The translations under genes and the position numbers were made by a program. 64,000 bases of DNA from Pleomorphomonas diazotrophica (GTDB lineage Bacteria > Pseudomonadota > Alphaproteobacteria > Rhizobiales > Pleomorphomonadaceae), in contig NZ_PJNW01000009.1 of the NCBI RefSeq assembly GCF_002844595.1, positions 124,001-188,000 of the forward strand, read 5' to 3'. The notes under the pieces were generated by a model. The model was not told the origin of the DNA. It did not search any database and saw only the letters and a list, made by a program, of their open reading frames with translations. Below, one piece after another: positions 44,579 to 53,262 of the stretch; position 1 is the first letter of the stretch, and each line of letters starts with the position of its first letter.

Positions 44579-45593
44579 CGTTGCCCTCCCCATCCATGGC
44601 ATGCAGTGCGCTGCGAGCCCAGCCGACCGTGACCGCTTGTCCCACGTCAAACGCCTGCGATGACGGGGCCATGGCGTAGATTTCAAGCCCGTTGATCTTG
44701 AGCCGCGTCTTGCGCATGGCGCCCTGGAACTGCTGGTCGATCACCTCGGCTGTGTGCCGGACGTCCATGGCATCGGCCACGGCGCCGATCAGGATCGATT
44801 CGGGGCGCAGGCTGGTCCAGCGGCTGACGCCGCCAAAGCGGGGCGCCTCGTCAGGCGTCAGCACGTTGGATGATCCGACGAAGTCGGCCACGAAGCGCGT
44901 CGTCGGTCGCTGGTAGATGTCCTCGGGCGTGCCGATCTGGACGATGCGGCCCTTGTTGAACACGGCCACCCGGTCCGCCATGGACAGTGCCTCGCCCTGG
45001 TCGTGGGTCACGAACACGAAGGTGAGGCCGAGTTGCTTGTGCAGGCGGCGCAACTCGTCCTGCATCTCCTCGCGCAGCTTGAGGTCGAGCGCCCCAAGCG
45101 GCTCGTCGAGCAGCAGCACTTTGGGTCGGTTGACCAGGGCGCGGGCGAGCGCCACGCGCTGTCTCTGGCCGCCGGAAAGCTGAGCCGGGCGCCTGAGATC
45201 CATGCCCTCGAGCCGAACGAGCGACAGCGCTTCCCGAGCGCACTTTTCGCGCTCGAGGCGCGGAACACCCCGCACCATCAACCCGTAGGCCACGTTCTGG
45301 AGCACCGTCATATGCGGAAACAGCGCATAATCCTGAAACACGGTGTTCACATCGCGCCGGTTGGGCGCCAGCCCTTCGGCCGTCTCGCCGAATATCTCGA
45401 TATGACCTGCGGTCGGCTGCTCGAAACCGGCAATCAGCCGGAGACACGTCGTCTTGCCCGAACCCGAGGGGCCGAGCATGGCGAAGAACTCGCCCTGGCC
45501 TATCTTGAGATCCACCCCATCGACGGCGCGCACCGCACCGAAATGGCGGCTGACGTTCTCGAACATGACGGCGGTCGTGGATGTGGGTGTCAT
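44571..45593 (-). CDS. ydcT: Polyamine ABC transporter ATP-binding protein (YdcT/PotA-like)
   Basis: A 340-residue ATPase. Walker A is GPSGSGKTT near residue 42, the Q-loop FQDYALFPHM, the signature LSGGQRQRVALARAL, Walker B VLLLDEPLGALD, and the switch His in FVTHDQGEA. A TOBE domain with the C-terminal substrate-regulation region follows (SLRPESI). The ATG at 45593 is used; the frame extends upstream but without similarity. It energises the two permeases encoded next to it. Confidence 0.94.
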   Translation of the reverse strand: MTPTSTTAVMFENVSRHFGAVRAVDGVDLKIGQGEFFAMLGPSGSGKTTCLRLIAGFEQPTAGHIEIFGETAEGLAPNRRDVNTVFQDYALFPHMTVLQNVAYGLMVRGVPRLEREKCAREALSLVRLEGMDLRRPAQLSGGQRQRVALARALVNRPKVLLLDEPLGALDLKLREEMQDELRRLHKQLGLTFVFVTHDQGEALSMADRVAVFNKGRIVQIGTPEDIYQRPTTRFVADFVGSSNVLTPDEAPRFGGVSRWTSLRPESILIGAVADAMDVRHTAEVIDQQFQGAMRKTRLKINGLEIYAMAPSSQAFDVGQAVTVGWARSALHAMDGEGNDV

Positions 45594-45781
45594 CAAGGAA
45601 GGCTCGTTGGAAAGAAGCAGGATGTCGCGGCTAAGGCCCAGCCCGTGCCCTTGCAATCCAGCAAGGCTACGGCGGGCAAAGGATGGCCGTTGCCATCGTG
45701 CAGCGACGGATATCGATCGGAACAGACGGTCGCCGACGTGCTGGCCCGGAGATCCTCTGGGCCAGCGCATCGAAGCGTCGC

Positions 45782-46945
45782 TCAACGGCCTCCGAGGATC
45801 GCCATATAGTCCGACACCCAGCGGTGATAGGGCACGCAAGCCTCGCCGGCCGAACACTTGGCGACGGGCGTGCGCCAGAAGCTGATCTTGTCGAAATTGT
45901 CGATGCCGTTGGTCTTGCAGCCTTCGTCGGTCAACAGTTCGTTGCCCTTGCAGGCGGCCGGAACCGACGGGACGGAACCGAACCAGGCGGCGACGTCGCC
46001 CTGCACCTTCGGCTGCAGCGAATGCTCCATCCAGAGATAAGCGCAGTTGGGATGCTTGGCGTTGGCGTGCAGCATGGTGGTGTCGGCCCAGCCGGTGGCG
46101 CCTTCAGAGGGAACAACCGAGGCAATCGGCTTGTTCTGGGAGACCAGGAGGTTGACCTGGAACGGCCAGGACGACGAAGCGACCACGCCCTCGTTCGTGA
46201 AGTCATCCACCTGTTTCATGGCGTCATGCCAGTAGCGCTGGACCAGTTCCTTCTGCGTGCGCAGCAGGTCGAGGGCGGCTTTGTACTGCGCTTCGGTCAG
46301 CTCATAGGGATCGGTGATGCCGAGCTCGGGATTGTGCGCCTTCAGATAAAGCGCGGCGTCGGCGATATAGATCGGGCCGTCGAAGGCCTGGATCCGCCCC
46401 TTGTTGGATTTTCCGTCCGGTAGCATCTGTTCCTGGAACACCACGTTCCAGCTTGTGGGCGCGCTGCCCTTGAAGGCTTCGGTGTTGTACATCAGCACAT
46501 TGGCGCCCCATTGATAGGGCGTGCCATAGTGAACGCCGTCCACCGTGTGCCAGGGCGCGTTCTGCAGGCGCTCATCTACCGTCTTCCAGGACGGGATCAG
46601 ATCGAGGTTGATCGGCTGCACCTTCTTGCCGGCGATGAGACGCAAGGACGCGTCACCCGAGGCGGTGACGAGGTCGAAGCCACCCTCGTTCATCAGCGAC
46701 ACCATCTCGTCGGACGTGCCGGCCACCTTCACCTGCACCTTGCAACTGGTCTGCTTCTCGAAGTCGGTGACCCAGTCGTAACTCTTGTCGGTCTCGCCGC
46801 GCTCGATGTAGCCGGCCCAGGCGACGATATCGACTTGCCCTTCTCCAGGGCCGATGGAGGCGAGCTGAGCATAGGATGGCGTGACACCAAGAAGCAGCGT
46901 CGGCACCATGCCCAACGCCATCATGCGCTTTGCAGAAGTGGTCAT
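45782..46945 (-). CDS. ydcS: Polyamine ABC transporter substrate-binding protein (YdcS-like)
   Basis: A 387-residue periplasmic binding protein. Signal peptide about residues 1-26 (MTTSAKRMMALGMVPTLLLG, ending SYA). The mature part has VDIVAWAGYIERGE, QWGANVLMYNTEAF, and EGVVASSSWPFQVNLLV, matching the YdcS branch of the PotD/PotF family. C-terminal cysteines (four or so after residue 310) may form disulfides. AAGGGG lies seven bases before the ATG at 46945. A gap of 188 bases separates it from the ATPase gene, which may allow higher expression of the binding protein. A palindrome lies about 100 bases upstream. Confidence 0.92.
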   Translation of the reverse strand: MTTSAKRMMALGMVPTLLLGVTPSYAQLASIGPGEGQVDIVAWAGYIERGETDKSYDWVTDFEKQTSCKVQVKVAGTSDEMVSLMNEGGFDLVTASGDASLRLIAGKKVQPINLDLIPSWKTVDERLQNAPWHTVDGVHYGTPYQWGANVLMYNTEAFKGSAPTSWNVVFQEQMLPDGKSNKGRIQAFDGPIYIADAALYLKAHNPELGITDPYELTEAQYKAALDLLRTQKELVQRYWHDAMKQVDDFTNEGVVASSSWPFQVNLLVSQNKPIASVVPSEGATGWADTTMLHANAKHPNCAYLWMEHSLQPKVQGDVAAWFGSVPSVPAACKGNELLTDEGCKTNGIDNFDKISFWRTPVAKCSAGEACVPYHRWVSDYMAILGGR

Positions 46946-47046
46946 GTCGGTTCCCCTTGTCATGGGCACGATCGGTCATTGCCGCACCCTTAGGGAAAAC
47001 CCTAACAAAACCTTGCTTTCTCGCAATTTCAAAAAATCAAGAAACA

Positions 47047-47065
47047 ATATCGGAAATTCCGATAT
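47047..47065. promoter_or_regulatory. 19-base palindrome upstream of the putrescine operon
   Basis: ATATCGGAA-A-TTCCGATAT is perfectly symmetrical and sits between the LysR gene and ydcS, both on the minus strand, about 100 bases before the ydcS start. Position and symmetry fit a LysR-type binding site; a weak terminator for the LysR gene is the alternative. Confidence 0.6.
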
Positions 47066-47071
47066 CACGAG

Positions 47072-47983
47072 CTACGGCATCAGACGCCCCGCATTGTGGG
47101 AGAGCGTGACTTCGATGAAGCGACGGGCATTAAGATTGTCGTGGGTGCCGCGCCGGCGCACCAGTGCCGCCTTCACCATGGGCATGGCCGCGGAAATTTG
47201 CCGTGCTTCCAGGCGCAGACCATCCAGCGACCAGGGGCGAAACACCAGATCTGGCAAAATGGCAACGCCAACTCCGCCAGCCACCAGCGAACGCACCGCC
47301 TCGACCGAGCGCGAGCGGAACGCGATATGTGGCCGCAAGCCGGAACCGCGCCAGAGATGATCGACTGGTTCTTCGATTTCGTCGATACTAAGCGCAATCT
47401 GCGGAAATTCCGAAATCATCTGGAGATCCAAGTGATCGCGTTCCGCCAGCGTGTGACCGGACGCCACCCACAGTCGATAGCGATAGGCTTCGAGCTCGTC
47501 GGCTGCCAGGGATTCGGGATTGTGCAGGCCCGACATGGTGACGAGCGCCAGATCTATCTCGCCATTCAGCAGCAGATGTTCGAGATAATCATGCCCGTCT
47601 TCCACGAGATCGACGCTGACGCCGGGAAAGGCACGGGAGAATCGCGCCAGCAGATCGGAGAGCACATAGCCGGCCACCAGCGACGTCACGCCGAGCGCCA
47701 GACGTCCCGTCACCTCAGGCGCGACATTGGCAAGCGCGCCCCGCGCGTCGGCGACGTCCTGCCAGATGCGTTCCGCATGCCTGCGAAACAACTGCCCCTT
47801 ATGCGTCAGTCCAAGGCCGCGCGACTGTCGCTCGAGCAGCTTCACCCCGAGATCAGCCTCCAGATCCTTCATCGCCTCCGTGATGGTCGACTGCGACGTC
47901 GAAATTTGCGCCGCTGCCCTCGAAACAGAACCGGTCTCGGCGATTGCGAGAAAATACTGGAGCTGACGCAACGAGAAGGACAT
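47072..47983 (-). CDS. LysR family transcriptional regulator
   Basis: A 303-residue LysR-type regulator. The winged helix-turn-helix is LRQLQYFLAIAETGSVSRAAAQISTSQSTITEAMKDLEADLGVKLLERQSRGLGLT in residues 5-60, and the rest is the periplasmic-binding-like effector domain (VSVDLVEDGHDYLEHLLLNGEIDLALV). It lies directly upstream of the ydcSTUVW-type operon on the same strand, with a palindrome in between, so it is the likely activator. ATG at 47983 is used; one at 47995 is possible. The effector could be putrescine or a breakdown product. Confidence 0.9.
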   Translation of the reverse strand: MSFSLRQLQYFLAIAETGSVSRAAAQISTSQSTITEAMKDLEADLGVKLLERQSRGLGLTHKGQLFRRHAERIWQDVADARGALANVAPEVTGRLALGVTSLVAGYVLSDLLARFSRAFPGVSVDLVEDGHDYLEHLLLNGEIDLALVTMSGLHNPESLAADELEAYRYRLWVASGHTLAERDHLDLQMISEFPQIALSIDEIEEPVDHLWRGSGLRPHIAFRSRSVEAVRSLVAGGVGVAILPDLVFRPWSLDGLRLEARQISAAMPMVKAALVRRRGTHDNLNARRFIEVTLSHNAGRLMP

Positions 47984-48296
47984 GGTCGTGCCCATGGGTG
48001 GTGCAGGTGTCGGTCGGTCCGCAAGGTGCGCCGATAATGGAAGTCGACTATCGCGCAAGCACACCGATCGAGGAGATCATCGCTGATCGATCCGGCGGTT
48101 TCCAGTATCATCCGGTGGAACGTAGCGCGGCCATTCATTATTCACTCTGCTCCAGTAGGATGGCGCCGGCCACCGCGAGAATGATGTCTTCCTCGGGAGA
48201 AACGGTGATGTGGCTCCGAGGGTCCCTGGCAGTGGTTGCGGCTATCCCGGCGATGGCCCATAACTCACGCTGTCCAAGCCGACGAGAAGATCGCCC
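47984..48296. other. Divergent intergenic region, LysR gene / AI-2E permease gene
   Basis: About 310 bases. No gene is supported. Compositionally it is ordinary, with no palindrome or repeat seen. It presumably holds the promoters of both flanking genes. Confidence 0.4.
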
Positions 48297-49466
48297 GTGA
48301 CCGATCCGCGAAGTCCCCTGTCGAAAGATCAGCCGCGCTGGCTCGGCGCCGTTCCCTCCGGCCGTGTGCCCATCGTGCCGCTGATCGCCGCCGCGCGCTG
48401 GCTGTTGCTGCTGATCATCGTCGCCGGCATCTATTTCTTCAGCGGCTTCGTCGTTCCGGTCCTCGCCGCCCTGGTGATCGGTTTTGCCACCTGGCCGCTG
48501 TTCCGCGACCTGACGCGGCTTTGCGACGGCAACACCAAGCTCAGCGCCTCGATCGCCCTGGTCTGCATCCTGCTGTTCCTGATCGTGCCGATGCTGGTTG
48601 CGGTCAGCTTCGCCTTCGATGAGTTCAAGGGCTGGTTCAACTGGCTCCTGGAGGCCAACCGCAGCGGCGTGGCCGTGCCGCCATGGATCGCCACCTTCCC
48701 AATGGCGGGGGACTGGCTTGCCGAGCAGTGGAACCTGCATGTCGGCCCGCCCGGCGCCATCGGCGAGCTCGTCCAGATGGTTTCCGGCGCCAACATCGGC
48801 AACATCTACCGGGTCGTCATGACGGCCGGCGGCGAGGCCTTCCGGCTGCTGCTGATGCTGCTGTTCATGATGATCGCCCTGTTCTTCGTCTACAAGGACG
48901 GCAGCGCCCTGGTGGAACAGATCGATCTCGTCGGCGAACGTATCCTGCCGACCCGCTGGGGGCGCATTTCGCGCATCGTGCCGGCCACCATCAGTTCCAC
49001 CGTCACCGGCATGACGCTGATCGCCATCGGCGAGGGCATCGTTCTCGGCGTCGCCTACTGGATCGCCGGCGTGCCGTCGCCGGCCATCTTCGGCGTCATT
49101 ACCGGCGTCATGGCGCTGATCCCCGGCGGCGCACCGCTCAGCTTCACCCTGATCTCGCTGTATCTCGTGGCAAGCGGGCACCCCGTCGAAGGGGCCGCGC
49201 TATTCGCTTGGGGAACCGTCGAGCTGTTCATCGTCGACAAGACGCTGCGGCCGCGCCTCGTCGGCGGTCCGATCAAGCTGCCCTTCCTGCCCACCTTCTT
49301 CGGCCTCGTCGGCGGCGTGAAGACCATGGGCTTCCTCGGGCTGTTCATCGGCCCGGTGCTGATGGCGCTGCTGGTCGCCATCTGGCGCGAGTGGCTCACC
49401 GAACTGCGGAGCGAGGAAACGACGGTCGTCGTGCCTCCGCCACGCGAGCCACCGGCCGCGGCCTGA
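48297..49466 (+). CDS. AI-2E family transporter (PerM/YdiK-like)
   Basis: A 389-residue permease-like protein of the AI-2E exporter family with about eight hydrophobic segments (for example AARWLLLLIIVAGIYFFSGFVVPVLAALVIGFATWPLF at the N-terminus). The conserved GIVLGVAYWIAGVPSPAIFGVITGVMALIPGGAPL and the LPTFFGLVGGVKTMGFLGLFIGPVLMAL segments are typical. Members have been linked to autoinducer-2 or sodium/proton transport, but the cargo is mostly unknown. GTG at 48297 is the start with weak Shine-Dalgarno. It is convergent with the deaminase gene, only ten bases apart. Confidence 0.9.
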   Translation: MTDPRSPLSKDQPRWLGAVPSGRVPIVPLIAAARWLLLLIIVAGIYFFSGFVVPVLAALVIGFATWPLFRDLTRLCDGNTKLSASIALVCILLFLIVPMLVAVSFAFDEFKGWFNWLLEANRSGVAVPPWIATFPMAGDWLAEQWNLHVGPPGAIGELVQMVSGANIGNIYRVVMTAGGEAFRLLLMLLFMMIALFFVYKDGSALVEQIDLVGERILPTRWGRISRIVPATISSTVTGMTLIAIGEGIVLGVAYWIAGVPSPAIFGVITGVMALIPGGAPLSFTLISLYLVASGHPVEGAALFAWGTVELFIVDKTLRPRLVGGPIKLPFLPTFFGLVGGVKTMGFLGLFIGPVLMALLVAIWREWLTELRSEETTVVVPPPREPPAAA

Positions 49467-49476
49467 CGGAAGCGGT

Positions 49477-50073
49477 TTATTTGAGGGGAATGGCGTTTCG
49501 CGACTTGCCGCCCTGGTAGGCGTCCGACAGCTTCGCATAGTCCACCCGGATGGCGTCGGCCCGCGCCTGGAACTCTGCCCTGGCCGTAGCGTCACAGACG
49601 GCGATCAGGTCGGCGATGTGCTCGCTGTGCCAGAAGGCGTTGGTGCGGCGGTAGCCGCCCGGCTCCAGGGTGAAGACCTCTTTCAGTATCTTGAGGTCAT
49701 GCGGGATCGAGAAGGCGTCCCGAGAATTCTCGTGGCTGAAGAAATAGAAGAAATTGTCGAAGCCGGCCCAGGTGATCGCTGACAGGCACATCGAGCAGGG
49801 TTCGTGTGTGGACAGGAAAATGAGCTCGCTGGTGTTCGGCCTGTCCTTGAGCTCGTAGAATGTCTTGATGGTATGCACTTCCCCATGCCACAGCGGGTTC
49901 TCGGTCTCATTGTTGGTTCCGGCGAGCACGACGGAATAGTCTTTCTTGTCGAGCAGTGCGGCACCGAACACCTTGTTGCCGGCGCCGACGCCCGCCCGCG
50001 TCAGAGGTAATATGTGATGCTCGATCGTCGTCAGCAACGCGTCGACGAGGCGTTCCGGGTGTCTCTCGCTCAT
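49477..50073 (-). CDS. Cytidine/deoxycytidylate deaminase family protein
   Basis: A 198-residue zinc deaminase. The zinc site is HGEVHTI (HxE) near residue 63 and HEPCSMC (PCxxC) near residue 90, the hallmarks of the CMP/dCMP deaminase superfamily that includes guanine, cytosine and tRNA adenosine deaminases. The C-terminal 70 residues have no recognised domain. It is longer than TadA (about 150 residues) and resembles nucleoside deaminases of unknown substrate. The region upstream is a 520-base gene-free stretch. Confidence 0.8.
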   Translation of the reverse strand: MSERHPERLVDALLTTIEHHILPLTRAGVGAGNKVFGAALLDKKDYSVVLAGTNNETENPLWHGEVHTIKTFYELKDRPNTSELIFLSTHEPCSMCLSAITWAGFDNFFYFFSHENSRDAFSIPHDLKILKEVFTLEPGGYRRTNAFWHSEHIADLIAVCDATARAEFQARADAIRVDYAKLSDAYQGGKSRNAIPLK

Positions 50074-50594
50074 GTCCGGTTCCGATTCTCGATTGTTCCC
50101 AGGCGATCATCGTCGCTGTCTTGGGCGCGTACAAGGTTTTGGAAGGGGCGTTGTTCGTCAGTTGGCAGCCACGGAGATCTGTTACCCGTTCTTCATAGGC
50201 TACTTGGTCGTATCCTTTACGGATGCGCCATCGTTTGGGGAGTGGCCGGCTGGCTTGGTTCTTCCAGATTTACCGGGCTGACCTCGCCGTGACGGACCGG
50301 GTGCGTGCCGACCTCAGCATCATCCGCCGCACGCGGTTTACCGGTCTTCGAAGGTGTGCCCGAGGTCTGACCGCCGATGCTTTGGCTACCCGCTACTCCA
50401 GTCGTCAGGGATCCTGCTTGGGTTCACACTGTGGCCTTTCCAGCCTCAGTTATATCTCCTAGTCTTGCCCACACACGGTTCATCAAAATCCAGCTCATGG
50501 GAGGGCTTGCGAGGCGGGCGACCGGAGAGGCAGGCACCAGTAAGCGGAGGGAGATGGAGAGCTTGACGATCTCGATGCCAACTGGAGCTAATCG
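50074..50594. other. Gene-free stretch before the DUF4238 gene
   Basis: About 520 bases. Open frames of 60 to 90 codons overlap one another in several frames, none with a family match or a ribosome-binding site. No mobile-element end was recognised. Together with the next gene it looks less GC-rich than the core genes, which suggests an accessory insert or decayed sequence. Confidence 0.45.
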
Positions 50595-51452
50595 GTGACC
50601 GCACCCAAGCTCCACCACTATGTCCCGCAATTCCATCTGCGACGGTTTGTCGATGAACGAGGTATGCTGTGGGCGTGGGACAAGCTAAGTGACCGCATCT
50701 TTCGGTCTCCACCAAAAGGAGTCGCCGCCGAGAAGCAGTTCTACCGTCTAACTCAATATGAGGCTGGCGGCCATGACCCCTTGGCAATGGAAAAACAACT
50801 GTCGGAAATGGAAGGAGAGGTCTCGCTAATCACCGATCAGTGGCTTAATTGGCTGCCTCAGATGGCACCGCTCGACAAAGTGCCAATTCCAAGCATCAAC
50901 CGTTGGATCGTCGCACGCTTTCTCGCAGTCCAAATTCTACGCACACGCGACACGCGCGAACTGCTATCAGCGCTGGCCAGCGCCCATGGCGGCGAGCCGA
51001 TAGATGCACGAGAGTTGCACACAGAACTCATATGGAACTTGGATGTAGTCGAGAGGCTTGCGAAAAGGTTCAGGCGTTCAATCTGGGTCTTTGCGCGCAA
51101 CGAAAGTGCGACACCGTTCGTGACCTCGGACAATCCGATCGCGTTCCGTAGCCCGGACAATCGCCAATGGCTGAGGTCCCTCGTTTTGGTGCCGGGCGCC
51201 TACCTTGTTTTTGCGATGTCGCCCGGCGCGGTGCTCTATTGTCACCCGCGCGAGGGGGCGTTCCGCAAGCTCAGCAAGTTTAACGATTGCCTGTCACCGG
51301 TGGTTCTGGACGACGGCATGGTTGAGAGCGAGAATAGCGGACAAGTCTTTATGGCATCTCGGCTCGTGCTCTCTAGCAGGCCCGAGTTCGAGGCCGAACG
51401 CACTTTCGCGTCGACGATCGGCACTGACATTTACGCGCCCACAACGACCTAA
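50595..51452 (+). CDS. DUF4238 domain-containing protein
   Basis: A 285-residue protein whose N-terminus KLHHYVPQFHLRRFVDERGMLWAWDK is the hallmark of DUF4238, a family of unknown function found patchily in bacteria and often in accessory regions. A conserved VTSDNPIAF segment lies near residue 176. No signal peptide or membrane segment. GGAG precedes the GTG at 50595 by about nine bases. Codon use is less GC-rich than in the neighbours, and it sits between a gene-free stretch and two tRNA genes, pointing to horizontal acquisition. Confidence 0.82.
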   Translation: MTAPKLHHYVPQFHLRRFVDERGMLWAWDKLSDRIFRSPPKGVAAEKQFYRLTQYEAGGHDPLAMEKQLSEMEGEVSLITDQWLNWLPQMAPLDKVPIPSINRWIVARFLAVQILRTRDTRELLSALASAHGGEPIDARELHTELIWNLDVVERLAKRFRRSIWVFARNESATPFVTSDNPIAFRSPDNRQWLRSLVLVPGAYLVFAMSPGAVLYCHPREGAFRKLSKFNDCLSPVVLDDGMVESENSGQVFMASRLVLSSRPEFEAERTFASTIGTDIYAPTTT

Positions 51453-51680
51453 AGCGCCGGACCGCAAACCAATATTGTCCTCAAGGGCCATCCGATTGGA
51501 GGCGAGTTGCGCTGCCATCAGAGATACACCGGCTGGCGGGATCATTCGGTCGCGATATTCGGCCTTCTCTATCGCGCCCATGCGACTCGCAACATGCACA
51601 TAGGGTATGTCCTCGTTGGCGAATAACCTCTGGACGAGACGAGCAGATCTGGAAATTCACGGCTCTAGTGTGGGAAAATT

Positions 51681-51755
51681 TGGCTGGGGTGGCAGGATTC
51701 GAACCTACGGATGGCGGAATCAAAATCCGCTGCCTTACCACTTGGCGACACCCCA
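51681..51755 (-). tRNA. tRNA-Gln (anticodon TTG)
   Basis: Read on the minus strand it gives a 75-nucleotide cloverleaf starting TGGGGTG and ending CACCCCA-G-CCA with encoded CCA. The anticodon stem encloses loop bases TTTTGAT with TTG at the centre, and the T arm has GGTTCGAATCC. Reads CAA codons for glutamine. Confidence 0.95.
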
Positions 51756-51977
51756 TCCGGCGGCCTCGGCCGCGGTCCGCTCGATATAGCCGCAACCTCG
51801 GCCGACTGCAACACGGCTGGCGCGGCTCGATGCAAGGAGCCGTACCCTCTTCGTGCAGGCAGCGCGCGGTCATTTCGCGGGGCGTCCGACGGGGCGCAAA
51901 ATCCCTGATCCACAAGTGTGATTTTGGGGCTTGCAGAGGCGGGGAGGGGACGCTATACACCGCCCCACCGACGGTTA

Positions 51978-52054
51978 CGGAGTGTAGCGCAGCCTGGTAG
52001 CGCACCTGCTTCGGGAGCAGGGGGTCGCGTGTTCAAATCACGCCACTCCGACCA
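51978..52054 (+). tRNA. tRNA-Pro (anticodon CGG)
   Basis: A 77-nucleotide cloverleaf beginning CGGAGTG with acceptor mate CACTCCG, discriminator A and encoded CCA. The anticodon arm is CCTGC-TTCGGGA-GCAGG with CGG as anticodon, and the T arm has GTTCAAATC. Reads CCG codons for proline. Confidence 0.95.
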
Positions 52055-52197
52055 TTCTTCCCGCAAATTCAACGACATGACGGTGTATGGCGCAAAGCGC
52101 CAGTGCGTTCGCGCATCGGCCTGATGCGGGCTCGCTGCTTTGCCGCAGTCGCTTGCCAAATATCGAGAGCGTCCGGGATGAAATTCGGTGTGGTCCG

Positions 52198-52989
52198 TTA
52201 CCGGGCCGCCAGCATCGGTTCGCCCCTGGCCATCTCGGCGAAGGCGCGCATGGCATCGATGCTGCGGCGGGCGAAGCGGTCGAAGTCCCGGGGATTGTCG
52301 TGCTCGGCGATGAGCAGCGACGCGCCGGCCGCAACGGCCGTTTTCCACAACTTGGGCCAGGGCACGATGCCCGTGCCGACATCCGCCCAACCGTCCTCAT
52401 CGGCCCGGCTGCCGCGCGGCGCGATATCCTTGACGTGGACGGCTGCGATGCGGCCGGCATAGCCTTCGAGCCACGGCTGCGGATCCACGCCGGCCAGCGC
52501 CACCCAGGCCACGTCGACCTCAAGATGCACGGCCGGGTCGGCGGCGATGTGCTGGATGGGCATAGATCCGTCCCTCAAGGGGCGGAACTCATAGTCGTGA
52601 TTGTGCCAGGCGAAATCGAAGCCGCGTGACCGCAGAAGCCGGGCGATCGTCGCGATGCGGTCTCCGAAACGTCGCCACTCATCGGTGACGGCAGGGCGCA
52701 GCTCGACGGGAATGAAGGGGCAGACGAGGAGGCGCATGCCCAGCGTTTCGGCAATGCGGCATGCCGCGTCCGGATCGCTCTCCAGCATATGCAGCGAGAA
52801 GTGGCCGCTCAAGGCCGTGAGATCGCTTTCATCGAGTGTTTCGCGCAAGGCGGAAGCGTCGTCGTAGAGAACGTCCGTGGGTTCGACATTGGTGTAGCCG
52901 AGCGCGGCAAGGTGCGGCAGGTGATCGGTCACCGGCGGGAACAGCCGCGCCGAATGCAGCTGGATGGAAAACGGCAGGTCGCGCGCCAC
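52198..52989 (-). CDS. Sugar phosphate isomerase/epimerase family protein (xylose isomerase-like TIM barrel)
   Basis: A 263-residue TIM-barrel protein of the AP endonuclease 2/xylose isomerase-like family. Metal-ligand regions typical of the family are WHNHDYEF near residue 133, LEVDVAWVALAGVDP near residue 160, and HVKDIAPRG near residue 190 and a closing LIAEHDNP. Related proteins are inosose isomerases/dehydratases or keto-sugar epimerases. A GTG at 52989 is used, with GGAGGG a few bases upstream; the frame also extends eight codons further. The substrate is unknown. Confidence 0.88.
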   Translation of the reverse strand: MARDLPFSIQLHSARLFPPVTDHLPHLAALGYTNVEPTDVLYDDASALRETLDESDLTALSGHFSLHMLESDPDAACRIAETLGMRLLVCPFIPVELRPAVTDEWRRFGDRIATIARLLRSRGFDFAWHNHDYEFRPLRDGSMPIQHIAADPAVHLEVDVAWVALAGVDPQPWLEGYAGRIAAVHVKDIAPRGSRADEDGWADVGTGIVPWPKLWKTAVAAGASLLIAEHDNPRDFDRFARRSIDAMRAFAEMARGEPMLAAR

Positions 52990-53262
52990 ATCACCCTCCC
53001 ATGACTGGCCCAATGGTTACGCCAGCCGGATTTCGCTGACGGCGATGCGGAAGCCTCCTCGACCGCATCATGACGGCGAAATCGAAACGTTGCCGGACTT
53101 CAGTCCGCTCCCCAAGAAGATCGTCTTTCATGAGAGACAGGCGCTTTCTGCCCCTAGCCGCTCTGACCAAACCGGATCTTCAGCAATCGATTTCATCGAT
53201 GCTAACTTGAGCGATCCTGTCGTGGCAAGCTATTCTTTATAGGGGTCGAAAAAACGGCACGC

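Noticed and set aside
51681-52054. Attachment-site duplication at the tRNA genes
   Set aside because: I could not find a second copy of either tRNA 3' end within the window, so no att site can be claimed.
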